A stretch of DNA of 64,000 bases from an uncultured Flavobacteriaceae bacterium (GTDB lineage Bacteria; Bacteroidota; Bacteroidia; Flavobacteriales; Flavobacteriaceae): the NCBI GenBank assembly GCA_905182575.1, contig CAJJCA010000006.1, positions 55,855-119,854 of the forward strand, written 5' to 3'. This document shows, piece after piece, positions 54,379 to 63,945 of the stretch. Both the position numbers and the translations under genes were made by a program. The notes below the pieces were generated by a model. The model was given only the letters and a program-made list of their open reading frames with translations, was not told where the DNA came from and searched no databases. Position 1 is the stretch's first letter. Each line of letters begins with the position of its first letter.

Positions 54379-54744
54379 ATGAGCCTCGTCGTTTCTTATA
54401 GCGTCAAAGTGAACCCAAGTTCCGAAAGCTTGCGGGAAGCGCTGACCGACCCCGAGAAAATAAAAGCATATCTTTTGGCACAGAAATAATTACCGATTGG
54501 AATGTGGGAAGTCCCATTTCGTTTCAGGGGAATTAATGAGGGACAAACCTATCAACACAAAGGAAACTTTAGAGGCCGCTCATAAAGGTTGGGGTGAAAG
54601 TATAATTATTGGAGTAGTTTTTCTGGGATAAAAGATAAACCAGAAAGTTATGCTGTAGCAACGTATAAACTAGAAAAGAGGAACAATGTTCAGATCGTCT
54701 TTACATGGAAGCAAGAAGCAACTTTCCCAGATGGACCACTATAG
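54379..54744 (+). pseudogene. SRPBCC/AHSA1-type protein, decayed
   Basis: Protein similarity is spread over all three frames in the 670-bp gap between mfd and dnaE. MSLVVSYSVKVNPSSES and REALTDPEKIKAYL come first, then GTEIITDWNVGSPISFQG after a shift near 54476. NEGQTYQHKGNFR follows a second shift near 54530, and YNYWSSFSGIKDKPESY and LEKRNNVQIVFTWKQEA a third near 54580. These are the successive strands of an AHSA1-like START-fold domain (IxxYLFGTEVxTDW pattern). Three breaks in 370 bp and no proper C-terminal helix suggest true decay. The rest of the gap (54259-54378, 54745-54928) shows nothing I recognise. Confidence 0.72.
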
Positions 54745-54928
54745 AGTACGTTATAATGGTTCTTTAACTTAGCTTGTAAGTAATTTGCATTCAAAATTGC
54801 AATTTCAGTTGATTTTTTTAGTCCTTTTGCTCCTAATAGTTTTATAAAAGACATCCGTTGATAACTCCTAGAAAAATCTTTCGGAGAAGCCTGTTTTTAA
54901 AACTATATTAGTATCTCTAAAATACTTT

Positions 54929-57900
54929 ATGTTTTTAATTTTTGATACTGAAACCACTGGTTTACCTAAAAACTGGAAAGCTCCTTTAACTGATGGTGAA
55001 AATTGGCCACGCTGTATTCAAATCGCCTGGCAATTGCATGACGGAGACGGTAACTGTATTTCTCATGAGGACTATCTGATTTATCCAGAGGGTTATACGA
55101 TTCCTTATGATGCTGAAAAAATTCATGGAATTTCTACTGTTTTGGCAGCTGAAGAAGGATTGAAACTTAATACTGTTTTAGAGAAATTTCAAGTAGCACT
55201 TTCAAAATGTGAATTTGTAGGAGGACACAATGTCAAGTTTGACCTCAATATTATGGGGGCTGAGTTTTACAGACAAACTGGGAAAAAATTTTGAAGATTT
55301 TAAAATAATTGATACTTGTACGGAGCAAACTGCGACTTTGTGTCAGTTGAAAGGAGGAAGAGGAGGTAAGTTTAAATTACCTACCCTGACGGAGTTGCAC
55401 GCATATCTTTTTGAAAAAGGATTTGATGAAGCCCATAATGCGACTGCTGATGTTGAAGCAACTGCACGTTGCTTTTTTGAATTGTTTCGTAAGGGTTACG
55501 TTCAGCCCAAGGCATTGAGTGAAAGATTTGACGTTTTAGAAAACTTTAAAAAAGTTTTAACCGAGCCTGTAAAAGGCATTGGACTTCGTCATGTGAATCC
55601 TTAAAGAAGCTTCAGCTCTTTTGGCAAAAGAAGCTGAAATGAAGGAAGAAGTTCCACCTCAGCCAGCGGTAGACTTGGGTGTTTTAGAAGAAGTCCCTTT
55701 TGTGCATTTGCATACCCATTCACAGTTTTCTGTTTTACAATCTACCTCGAGAATTACAGATCTTGTCAAAGCTGCTGCGGCCGATAATATGCCCGCTTTA
55801 GCATTGACCGATCATGCCAATATGATGGGTGCTTTTCACTTCATCAAGGCGGTTAAAAAACACAATACTGAGTTAAAGGAAGGGAAAGACAAGCTAAAAC
55901 CCATTTTGGGATGCGAGTTTTTTGTTTGCGAAAATCATCGGGACAAATCCAGGAGGGATGATGGCTATCAAATGGTGCTGATTGCCAAAAACAAAAATGG
56001 CTATCAGAATATTTCTAAAATGAGTTCCATCGCTTACACCGATGGTTTTTATTATGTTCCAAGGATTGACAAAGCGATCGTAGAAAAATATAAATCTGAT
56101 CTTATTGTTTTGACAGGAAATTTATATGGTGAAATCGCTTCTAAAATTCTAAATGTAGGCGACCGTCAGGCAGAAGAGGCCCTTGTGTGGTGGCAGCAAC
56201 AGTTTGGAGAAGATTTATACGTCGAACTGATGCGTCACAATCAGGAGGATGAAAAGCGAGCCAATAAGGTGCTTTTGGAGTTGTCTAAAAAGCACAACGT
56301 AAAGATAATCGCATCAAACAATTCTTATTATACAACAAAAGATGAAGCCAATGCACATGATATTTTATTGTGCGTAAAAGAAGGAGAAAAGCAAGCCACT
56401 CCCATCGGAAGAGGGAGGGGCTATCGATTCGGACTTCCCAATCAAGAGTATTATTTTAAGTCGCAACAAGAGATGAAATCTCTTTTTTCAGATTTACCTC
56501 AGGCGATTGTCAATATTGAAGAGGTGATTAATAAAGTAGAATCTTATGAATTGGCTCGGGAAGTATTGCTTCCAAAATTTGACATTCCACCCGAATTTGA
56601 TACCGCCAACGAACTTGATCCTATTAAAATTGAAAATGATTATTTGGGTCACTTAACTCAAATTGGAGCAGAAAAACGTTACAAAATTATTGCCCCAGAA
56701 ATTCAAGAGAGAATTGATTTTGAACTTAAGGTTATTAGAAAACAGGTTATCCAGGATATTTTTTAATTGTTCAGGATTTGATTGCCGCCGCAAGGGCTAT
56801 GGATGTTTCTGTTGGTCCGGGTCGAGGGTCGGCTGCTGGTTCCGTAGTTGCCTATTGTTTAAAAATAACCAACTTGGATCCCATTGCTTACGATTTGCTT
56901 TTTGAGCGTTTCTTAAATCCAGATCGTGTGAGTATGCCAGATATTGATATTGATTTTGATGACGAAGGTAGGGGTCGCGTAATGGATTATGTTATTGAAA
57001 AATACGGTTCGAATCAGGTTGCACAAATCATTACTTATGGAACGATGGCTGCCAAATCCTCCATAAGAGATACGGCAAGGGTATTGGATCTTTCTTTAGG
57101 CGATGCAGACCGAATTGCAAAACTGGTTCCCAACATCAAGTTGGCTGCAGTTTTTGGGCTTGATGATAATGCGTTAAAAGAAAAGGTAAGGTCTGACGAG
57201 TTTGGTCAGGTAAAAGAACTTCAGGAAATTTTCAAAGGGGACGACCTTGCGGGACAAACCCTTCAACAGGCAAAAGTGCTGGAGGGGTCAATTAGAAACA
57301 CTGGGACTCACGCTTGTGGAGTGATCATTACTCCAGATGATATCACCCAATTTGTTCCCATTGCAACAGCCAAAGACTCGGATCTTTATGTAACTCAGTT
57401 TGACAACTCTGTCGTTGAAGAAGCCGGTTTGTTGAAAATGGACTTCTTGGGTTTGAAGACTTTGACATTGATCAAGGACACGGTCAAGTTGGTTAAATAT
57501 AAGCACAATATTGACTTGAATCCTGATCATTTTCCTTTGGAAGACGAAGCGACTTACGAGTTGTTTCAGAAAGGAGAAACGGTTGGGATTTTTCAATATG
57601 AATCAGTGGGAATGCAAAAGTATCTCAAGGATTTAAAACCTAATATTTTTGCTGATCTGATTGCCATGAATGCGCTATACAGACCTGGACCTTTGGAATA
57701 CATCCCTAGTTTTGTAAGCCGAAAAAGTGGAGAAGAACCCATCACTTATGACCTTCCAGAAATGGAAGAGTATTTGAAAGAAACTTATGGGATTACGGTC
57801 TATCAAGAACAGGTGATGTTGTTGTCTCAAAAGCTGGCTGGCTTTAGTAAGGGTGATGCGGATTTATTGAGAAAGGCGATGGGGAAAAAGATTTTCGCCC

Positions 57901-58465
57901 TATTGGAAAAATTAAAACCTAAGTTTATTGAGGGTGGCGTGGCGAACAATCACCCACGACAAGTTTTGGGGAAAATCTGGAAGGATTGGGAAGCCTTTGC
58001 TTCTTATGCCTTTAATAAATCACACTCTACGTGTTATGCTTGGATCGGTTATCAGACAGCTTATTTAAAAGCGCATTACCCTGCGGAGTATATGGCAGCT
58101 GTTTTATCAAATAACATGAACGACATCAAGCAGGTAACCTTCTTTATGGAGGAATGCCGCAGAATGGGCTTAAACGTTTTAGGGCCCGATGTCAATGAGT
58201 CTTTCTATAAGTTTACGGTCAATGATGAGAATGCCATACGGTTTGGAATGGGGGCAATCAAAGGTGTAGGAAAAGGTGCGGTAGATACCATTATTGAACA
58301 CAGAAAAGATGAAAAATACAATTCTATTTTCGACCTTGTCAAGCGGATTGACCTGCGGGCAGCAAACAAAAAAGCATTTGAAAATTTAGCTTTAGCGGGC
58401 GGATTCGATTCTTTTTCTCCGACCCACCGTTCGCAATATTTTAACCCAGATGGTGAGGGGATTAA
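54929..58465 (+). CDS. dnaE: DNA polymerase III alpha with N-terminal exonuclease (cut off; frame broken three times)
   Basis: This is the replicative polymerase. The first ~220 residues form a DnaQ-type proofreading domain: IFDTETTGLP (ExoI), VGGHNVKFDLN (ExoII) and HNATADVEATARCF (ExoIII). A linker (LAKEAEMKEE) leads to the PHP domain (VHLHTHSQFSVLQS, ALTDHANMMGAF) and the polymerase core with VGPGRGSAAGSVVAY and PDIDIDFDDEGRGRV, then FNKSHSTCYAWIGYQTAYLKAHYP. Frame shifts lie near 55290, 55600 and 56745. About 1179 codons are present; the C-terminal few hundred are missing because the bacterial sequence stops at the adapter join (58466). Confidence 0.93.
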
Positions 58466-58515
58466 GTACTCTGCGTTGATACCACTGCTTAAGCAGTGGT
58501 ATCAACGCAGAGTAC
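58466..58515. other. SMART/template-switch primer dimer: artificial chimeric join
   Basis: 58491-58515 begins AAGCAGTGGTATCAACGC and ends AGAGTAC, the 25-base SMART cDNA-amplification primer. 58466-58490 is its exact reverse complement. Two adapter-tagged molecules have been joined head to head. Everything left of it is flavobacterial dnaE and everything right of it is eukaryotic, so the contig is a chimera here. Confidence 0.97.
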
Positions 58516-58830
58516 TAGCCGTTATTGGTTCGAGTTTTACCACTGGAAGGATGCGGACACCCAATCAGCGCAAAGATCTTCATCACTAAGATGCGACAGG
58601 CACTGTCATCTCGAGGACTCACTGAAAGCGCACAAAAACAAAGCGAAAACAGACAGGCAGAAACTCGAAAACGTTGCAATGCAGCAAGAGATATCAAAAG
58701 AGCTGAAGAAGGCCTGCGATTGCCTCGATAGCAATATTCTCTGCCTTCAGATCGACATAGAGGAGAACGAAGAGTTCACTTTCGAAAAGTGCTCAGGCCT
58801 TTGTCACAGTGTGTCACCTGCGAACCTTTC
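58516..58830 (+). CDS. Possible eukaryotic exon, helical and Lys/Glu-rich
   Basis: Directly after the adapter an open stretch of about 100 codons reads YWFEFYHWKDAD, AHKNKAKTDRQKLEN and QQEISKELKKACDCLDS. It has a coding-like base composition, unlike the AT-rich DNA that follows from about 58835. It could be the end of an exon of an unidentified protein; another frame is also open over part of it, so the frame is not certain. I do not recognise a family. Confidence 0.3.
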
Positions 58831-59004
58831 TCCACTTTTTTTCTTTTTGCCAATTTTTTTGTTGTTCGGGTTGAATATATTAATTTTTGGTTGGAATTTC
58901 GATTCAAACTCTACAATATCAAATTTTTCTATTTTCAATAACTATCAAAAATCAACAAAAACCAGTCTCAACCAATTCAATTCACAAAAAAATCAAAACT
59001 CCCA

Positions 59005-59143
59005 AGGTGCCTCATCTCCGGTTTCGGTCGTCGTGGTCACGCCGTCGGTGATATTCCCGGTGTTCGTTTCAAGGTCGTCAAGGGTCGCCGGTTGTTCCTT
59101 GTTGGCCTTGTACAAGGAGAAGAAGGAGAAGCCCCGTACCTAA
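59005..59143 (+). CDS. RPS23: Ribosomal protein S23 (uS12) C-terminal fragment, eukaryotic, frame broken
   Basis: The stretch encodes [23 protein letters not shown] and, in the next frame, [15 protein letters not shown] followed by a stop, which is the conserved C-terminus of eukaryotic small-subunit protein S23. An extra C at about 59010 (before LISGFG) and an extra G at about 59092 break the frame, and the usual VAN is VAG/C. It may be the last exon with base errors, or a processed pseudogene; no upstream S23 sequence was found in the window. From 59144 to 59717 I see only AT-rich non-coding DNA. Confidence 0.7.
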
Positions 59144-59717
59144 GAGATTTATTTCAAAGGTTTGGAATAATCATATTTGCAGAGATGTGTTGATTTTTAT
59201 TTGAATTTTTAATTTGTCCAAAAGCTTTTTTGAATAGATTTAAAAATTTAATTCAAAATTTCAGTTGACATGTTTCAACATATGTAAATATGTGTACAAA
59301 TTTATTATGTGTGCCTTAAATAAAAAAGATATAAGACCCTTGTCATGTTTTTGTTGTGTTGTTTTGATTGTATTATTTTTGTTTGATATTTTTGTTGTTG
59401 CTTGTGTGATTTTTCTAATTAAATTACCAACGAATAATATGATAAATGACTAAATTCAGTTTTCATCAATAATAATTCACTAAGTGTAAATTTTCAATTT
59501 ACTCAAAAGCACTTACAATCTTCTTATGCAAACGTTCCCGACGTGTGTCTTCGTGTAGACATATATATACAAAACGTTTATGCACAAAGTTACCAATAAT
59601 TGTATATGTCGTTACATTTAAACCAAAATGTTTCGTTTTGTCAACCATGGTTGTTTCTTCTGTTATTTTCCAATCGTTGTTTTCTCGTTGTCGACGAATC
59701 GACCAATCGATGATCAC

Positions 59718-60047
59718 ATGGCAGTAGTAGAAAAAGAAAAACAAAACACCAGCAAGCAACAAGTGGATGAAAGTAAAGTTACAAAGTTACAAAACCAAAG
59801 TCTCAAACAGCAGCAGCAGCTACAGAAAACTCAAAGTCTGGAAGACGCATTCAACCGCATGTACGAAAACGAACTTTGGGACAGAAGCAGCAAGCAGCAA
59901 CACAATATGCACAATGACACCAGCATTGCAAACAAATTACAGTCACACAAACCAAATCAAACAACAATTCCACACTTACGGGTTTAAAAACCGGCGATTC
60001 CGACGATGTGAAGAATGGATTCGATGGTGTGTACCGTCGCAGTCATG
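59718..60047 (+). CDS. Possible eukaryotic exon, Gln-rich
   Basis: From an ATG at 59718 a frame reads MAVVEKEKQNTSKQQVDE, a Gln-rich run (LKQQQQLQKTQ), then LEDAFNRMYENELWDRSS. Near 59982 a one-base change gives GLKTGDSDDVKNGFDGVYRR, ending at a possible splice donor in TGG|GTACAG at about 60048. Composition differs from the flanking AT-rich DNA. No family is recognised, and it could be a chance open frame. 60048-60230 holds no feature. Confidence 0.3.
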
Positions 60048-60230
60048 GGTACAGTTTGTGATTATTTATATTTTTCTGTAGTTTGTTTTTGTTTTTTTAG
60101 ACTTTTCTTTCAATTTTTAAGAAAACAACAGCTATTATAGAAGAACCTCTTGAAAATATATTTTTTTTTTAAGCCTGAAATCCGTGAGTCGAATTTGTTC
60201 AAAAAAATCAAAAAGAAAAAAAAAAACAGG

Positions 60231-60266
60231 GCAGCGGAGAAGGCAGTGGAGACGGCAGTGGAGAAG
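60231..60266. repeat. Three tandem 12-bp units
   Basis: GCAGCGGAGAAG, GCAGTGGAGACG and GCAGTGGAGAAG follow each other directly, with a partial fourth unit. They may be coding (AEKAVETAVEKAV) or a short minisatellite. The DNA from 60270 to 60560 is AT-rich with an (AC)n run at about 60513-60527. Confidence 0.6.
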
Positions 60267-60561
60267 GCAGTTCTATTCATTACACCGCTAGTTTACGAAA
60301 TCATTTCTTGGCTAGTGTCATGTTGGTTTTGGAATTTGAATTTTTCAATTTTTTGAAATTTTTCACACGGAAGTTTTGTGTTTTTTCAACGTTGTTTTTA
60401 GCATTTGTTTTCGTTGCAAACTCAAATTTTGTAGTTAATTTTACTTTTTGTAGCTGCTGTTCGAATTTTCTCAAAAAGTAGTTTTCAATTTTAAACACAC
60501 AGTTTCAACTCACACACACACACACATTTCGGAACTAAAACAATAAAAAATCGAAACAAAG

Positions 60562-60892
60562 GTACACAATGATGATTGATTTGCCTTGTGGAACGATGAA
60601 CTGGCAGCGGCAATTACTGCACGATATCTGGGAGAGCCACAATCCAAATTTCAAGTACATCGGCGCAGATGTCTCTACCGTCGCGTTAGAAACGGGCAAC
60701 GGCTAGAATGAGCGATGTAACTTCACAAAGCAATAATGTAAGACTGTTTCACCAGGATATCAGCACGGGTGACGGGTCTGATTTTGTTGCGAAATTACAA
60801 GGTGAAATTCAAGCAGTGGTTGGTGGTAATGGTAATGAAAAAGCTTTCATTCTCACGCGTGATACCTTGCAGCATTTACCTTTGGAGAATTC
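60562..60892 (+). CDS. Eukaryotic SAM-dependent methyltransferase, exon A (frame broken once)
   Basis: The open stretch reads MMIDLPCGTMNWQRQLL (motif I-like DLPCG), then NFKYIGADVSTVALE (second nucleotide strand). After a one-base change near 60704 come VRLFHQDIST and KAFILTRDTLQHLPLENS, the strand and loop with catalytic-site character in class I methyltransferases. The order and spacing fit this fold. A possible splice donor lies in GTGCCA at 60893. It is followed by an intron with satellite DNA and exon B at about 61430. Substrate unknown. Confidence 0.6.
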
Positions 60893-61054
60893 GTGCCAGT
60901 ATTAATTTTAATACAATGATTTTTTCTCTTTCAATTGTGTTTTTTTTTTGGGAATTATTATTATTTTTCAGTCTCAACACGTATAAATATAGTGTTACCA
61001 TTTTATAATGATTTTTTTAAGGTGTGTTGAATTTTGATTTGAGATGTACAATTG

Positions 61055-61230
61055 ACCTGAAATGTGTGTGTGCGTGTGTGTGTTGAAATCGCGCTTGAAA
61101 TGTGTGAGTTGAAACTGCACTTGGAATGTATGTGTTGAAACTGCACCTGAAATGTGTGTGTTGAAACTGTACCTGAAATGTGTGTGTTGAAACTGTACTT
61201 GAAATGTGTGTTGAAACAGTACCTGAAAGA
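61055..61230 (-). repeat. 26-bp satellite array, minus orientation
   Basis: About seven head-to-tail copies of a 26-bp unit (GAAATGTGTGTGTTGAAACT plus a short variable tail such as GTACCT). It is the same unit as the array at 62701-62945 but on the opposite strand. It lies inside the putative intron between methyltransferase exons A and B. Confidence 0.85.
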
Positions 61231-61429
61231 TTGTTGATACTGTGTTATATCCCAATTGTAAAACATTGTACCTGCACAAAATTAATAATGAAACACAAAA
61301 AAAACAAACTTGAAAAATAATTTCAAAAAAATAACAACCATTCAAAATATGGAAAATACTATATTAGATACCTCCAAAACCTTCACACCCTCAAACAGAA
61401 ACAAACAACCTCCTCCCAAAACACAACAA

Positions 61430-61654
61430 ACACCAACATCGAAAGAGCCCTTATCGGCTCCTACCCCAACGATAATGAATCTAATGTCAACATCGAAATC
61501 GGCGCTTATTTCCCAATCGATCTCAAAAAGCATCCCTTACAGTGACCAATGCCTTGGTGCAAGAACATGCGGAGGGCGGGGCAAGCGGTGTATCTGATGC
61601 GATGAAATATTTATATCATTTTGATATGGGGAGATTGCCAGAGGAGCCTTGTAG
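61430..61654 (+). CDS. Eukaryotic SAM-dependent methyltransferase, exon B (frame broken once)
   Basis: The frame reads NIERALIGSYPNDNE, then NIEIGAYFPIDLKKHPL, and after a shift near 61541 VTNALVQEHAEGG and YLYHFDMGRLPEEP. The YFPIDLKKHPL stretch fits the segment after the active site in the same methyltransferase type as exon A. It ends at a good splice donor, TGTAG|GTGAGG at 61654/61655. The order A then B on the same strand with an intron between is consistent with one gene. Confidence 0.5.
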
Positions 61655-61675
61655 GTGAGGAGTAATTAGTGAAAT

Positions 61676-61894
61676 ACTAATAACATTCTATAGTACAATA
61701 CTGTTTAAGGTGTGCAATGATATTAAGGTGTACAACTGTCATTTTCAGCACACGCATTTCAGTCACATTTTCAACACACACATTCCAGGTACGGTTTCAA
61801 CACACACAATTCAGCACGCACATTCCAAGTACAGTTGTACACCTTAAAAGACAAATTGTACACCTTAAAAAAATTATTATAGAATGTTATTAGT
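61676..61894. mobile_element. Fold-back (TIR) element, about 219 bp
   Basis: The left arm 61676-61739 begins ACTAATAACATTCTATA and ends AAGGTGTACAACTGT; the right arm 61831-61894 is close to its reverse complement, with a short divergent middle. The 91-bp core between them contains three to four diverged copies of the 26-bp satellite unit. There is no coding capacity. It looks like a miniature inverted-repeat element. A clear target-site duplication was not found. Confidence 0.65.
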
Positions 61895-62700
61895 GTTACA
61901 CGAAATAAATCAATTCATGTAAGACTTTTTCATTGACATATATTATTTTAATATGTAGACACACACACGATTCAGGGTGTCACAGTGGTTTGTGTTTATG
62001 CAGTAACTCTTGTATCGTCGGCATACAAAGTTGTTGTTTGTTGTTTGCATCTTCTCATGTGTTGTGAAAGAATCAGTAAGTATCATCAATTATCATCCCT
62101 GTTAATTTTCATATTGATGTTTGCAGATGAATTTACATTTATATTTTATTTTAAAATTAATTTAATATTTGAAGTTGCATTACCAAAATCATAATACAAT
62201 ATTATTAAAATAAATTTAATATTAGTGAAACATAATCAACCAAAAAAACAAAAAATTATTAATCAAACAACCTTAAGTAAAAGTATACAAACCATGACAA
62301 TTTTCAAACCAATCCAAACTTCAATAACAAGAACATCATTTTTCAAATAACACTTATCATTCTAAACCTCTTCTCACAACAAACTAGTTCCGTCCAACTC
62401 GAGTTAGCACAAAAATTCAATTGGCCCCTCCGTCCATTTAGCATGCACAGACCATTGGAACCTCCCTTTGGATTACATGTTGAAATTTCATCGCTTGAGT
62501 TTCTTTTTCTGTCCCAAGTATGGGTTTGATAACAAGACCGTGATTAAGTTTGGGGAGTGCAAGTCAAAAACAAATTGGCGGGGGTCTGGTACAATTTTTA
62601 AGACACGCAATATTTTGAGGGACAGTTGAATATGTGGTTGGATTTCCACACGGCTGAATATTATGAAAAAAAATACAGTTGGGACAATTGAAAAAATTTG

Positions 62701-62945
62701 GTACAGTTTCAACACACACATTCCAGGTACAGTTTCAACACACACATTTCAAGTGCAGTTTCAACACACACATTTCAAGTACAGTTTCAACACACACATC
62801 ACACACAACACACACATTTCAGGTACAGTTTCAACACACACATTTCAGGTACAGTTTCAACACACACATTTCAAGTACAGTTTCAACACACACATTTCAA
62901 TGCAATTCAACACACACATTTCAAGCACAAACTTCAACAAACACA
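62701..62945 (+). repeat. 26-bp satellite array, plus orientation
   Basis: Units start at 62703, 62729, 62755, 62781, then after a short irregular CA stretch at 62825, 62851 and 62877, with degenerate copies to about 62945. The unit reads ACAGTTTCAACACACACATT plus TCAGGT. There are no unique spacers. The DNA from 61895 to 62700 is AT-rich; a possible exon around 62400-62600 has several short open frames but no clear call. Confidence 0.9.
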
Positions 62946-63018
62946 TAATGATATTTCAATTATTTAATACAAAAAACCCAAAAAAAATCCAAATACAAGT
63001 CCCCGGTTTGTTTCAGCT

Positions 63019-63362
63019 TTTTTTTGGCGAGATTTATCGAGATGTGCTAATGCAACCTTGTCCGATCGCGGAATTCGCCTGATATGTGTTGGATTTCGAC
63101 ACGGCGCCATATGAGGAATTGACACACTTGAGAACTATGAGAAGCACTGACATTAGCACTGAATCATTAGCAGCACTTGACACAAATAATGCCAATGAAG
63201 AAATTACGTCAAGTAATGTTACTGATGAAAACACTTCCACAACAAGGTACACACACAAACAACGAGATCACATTTTCATAAATGACAAAAACATTTTTGA
63301 GCAATTACAGAACCACTCACATGAAACCATACGTGATTGGAACTATGAGGTCTTTTCAGATT
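63019..63362 (+). CDS. Possible eukaryotic exon of unknown function with in-frame TGA
   Basis: After a likely splice acceptor (TTTGTTTCAG near 63017) a frame runs LFFGEIYRDVLMQPCPIAEFA, TGA at 63080, then YVLDFDTAPYEELTHLRTM and, further on, DHIFINDKNIFEQL and ETIRDWNYEVF. The frame is otherwise open for 114 codons. The following bases, in another frame, read ISDLMFFDKTFERPP to about 63430. I do not recognise the family with confidence. The TGA may be a base error. Confidence 0.35.
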
Positions 63363-63574
63363 AGTGATTTGATGTTTTTTGATAAGACTTTCGAAAGGCC
63401 GCCGACTTTGCAGTTGATGCTGCAGGGGTATATTATGTTTTTTTTTTTGTTAAAATATTTATTTTGATGTTCCCTGCAAGGTATTAAATTACATTTTGTC
63501 ACGTATCAAGTACAGTTTTGAGATACACATTTCAGTTACAGTTTCAACACACGCACACACACACACAACTTTCA

Positions 63575-63805
63575 ACAAGTACAAATCCAACAAAGCTACG
63601 TCCCCCCCGAGCCACCCGATTATGCCACAATAGAATCGACATCCGAAGCCACAAAATCACCAAAATTTTGGTGGCAGCTCTGGATGACCCTTTCAAACGT
63701 TTTACGTGGACGGCCGACTTGAGAAACGATTTCTTACCCATGTTGGAATTGGCCAAATCGGATGTGATAAATTTAGCTTATTATCGTATTTTCGATATGC
63801 CTTGA
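63575..63805 (+). CDS. Possible eukaryotic exon, C-terminal
   Basis: Two overlapping frames look coding: QSYVPPEPPDYATIEST first, then, from about 63660, KILVAALDDPFKRFTW, LRNDFLPMLELAKSD and AYYRIFDMP before a stop at 63803. A one-base change between them would make a single reading. No family is recognised. It may belong with the exon at 63019-63362. Confidence 0.3.
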   Translation, partial: TSTNPTKLRPPRATRLCHNRIDIRSHKITKILVAALDDPFKRFTWTADLRNDFLPMLELAKSDVINLAYYRIFDMP

Positions 63806-63895
63806 TGGGTTACAGCTGGTGCAGCAATGGGTAATAGTGTGTTTTTGATATATGTTGTTGTAGTATTTTGTTATGTAAGATATGTGTCTGAACTG

Positions 63896-63945
<50 letters not shown>

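Noticed and set aside
54929..56780. Programmed ribosomal frameshifting in dnaE (and dinB, pheS)
   Set aside because: Breaks are at many unrelated sites without a shared slippery motif or stimulatory structure and occur at the same rate in unrelated genes.
62400..62600. Eukaryotic exon in the region after the fold-back element
   Set aside because: Several short frames are open and none is clearly better, no convincing splice pair was seen, so no feature was called.
62701..62945. CRISPR-like array of 26-bp repeats
   Set aside because: The units are head to tail with no unique spacers, degenerate into CA microsatellite, lie in eukaryotic DNA and have no cas genes.
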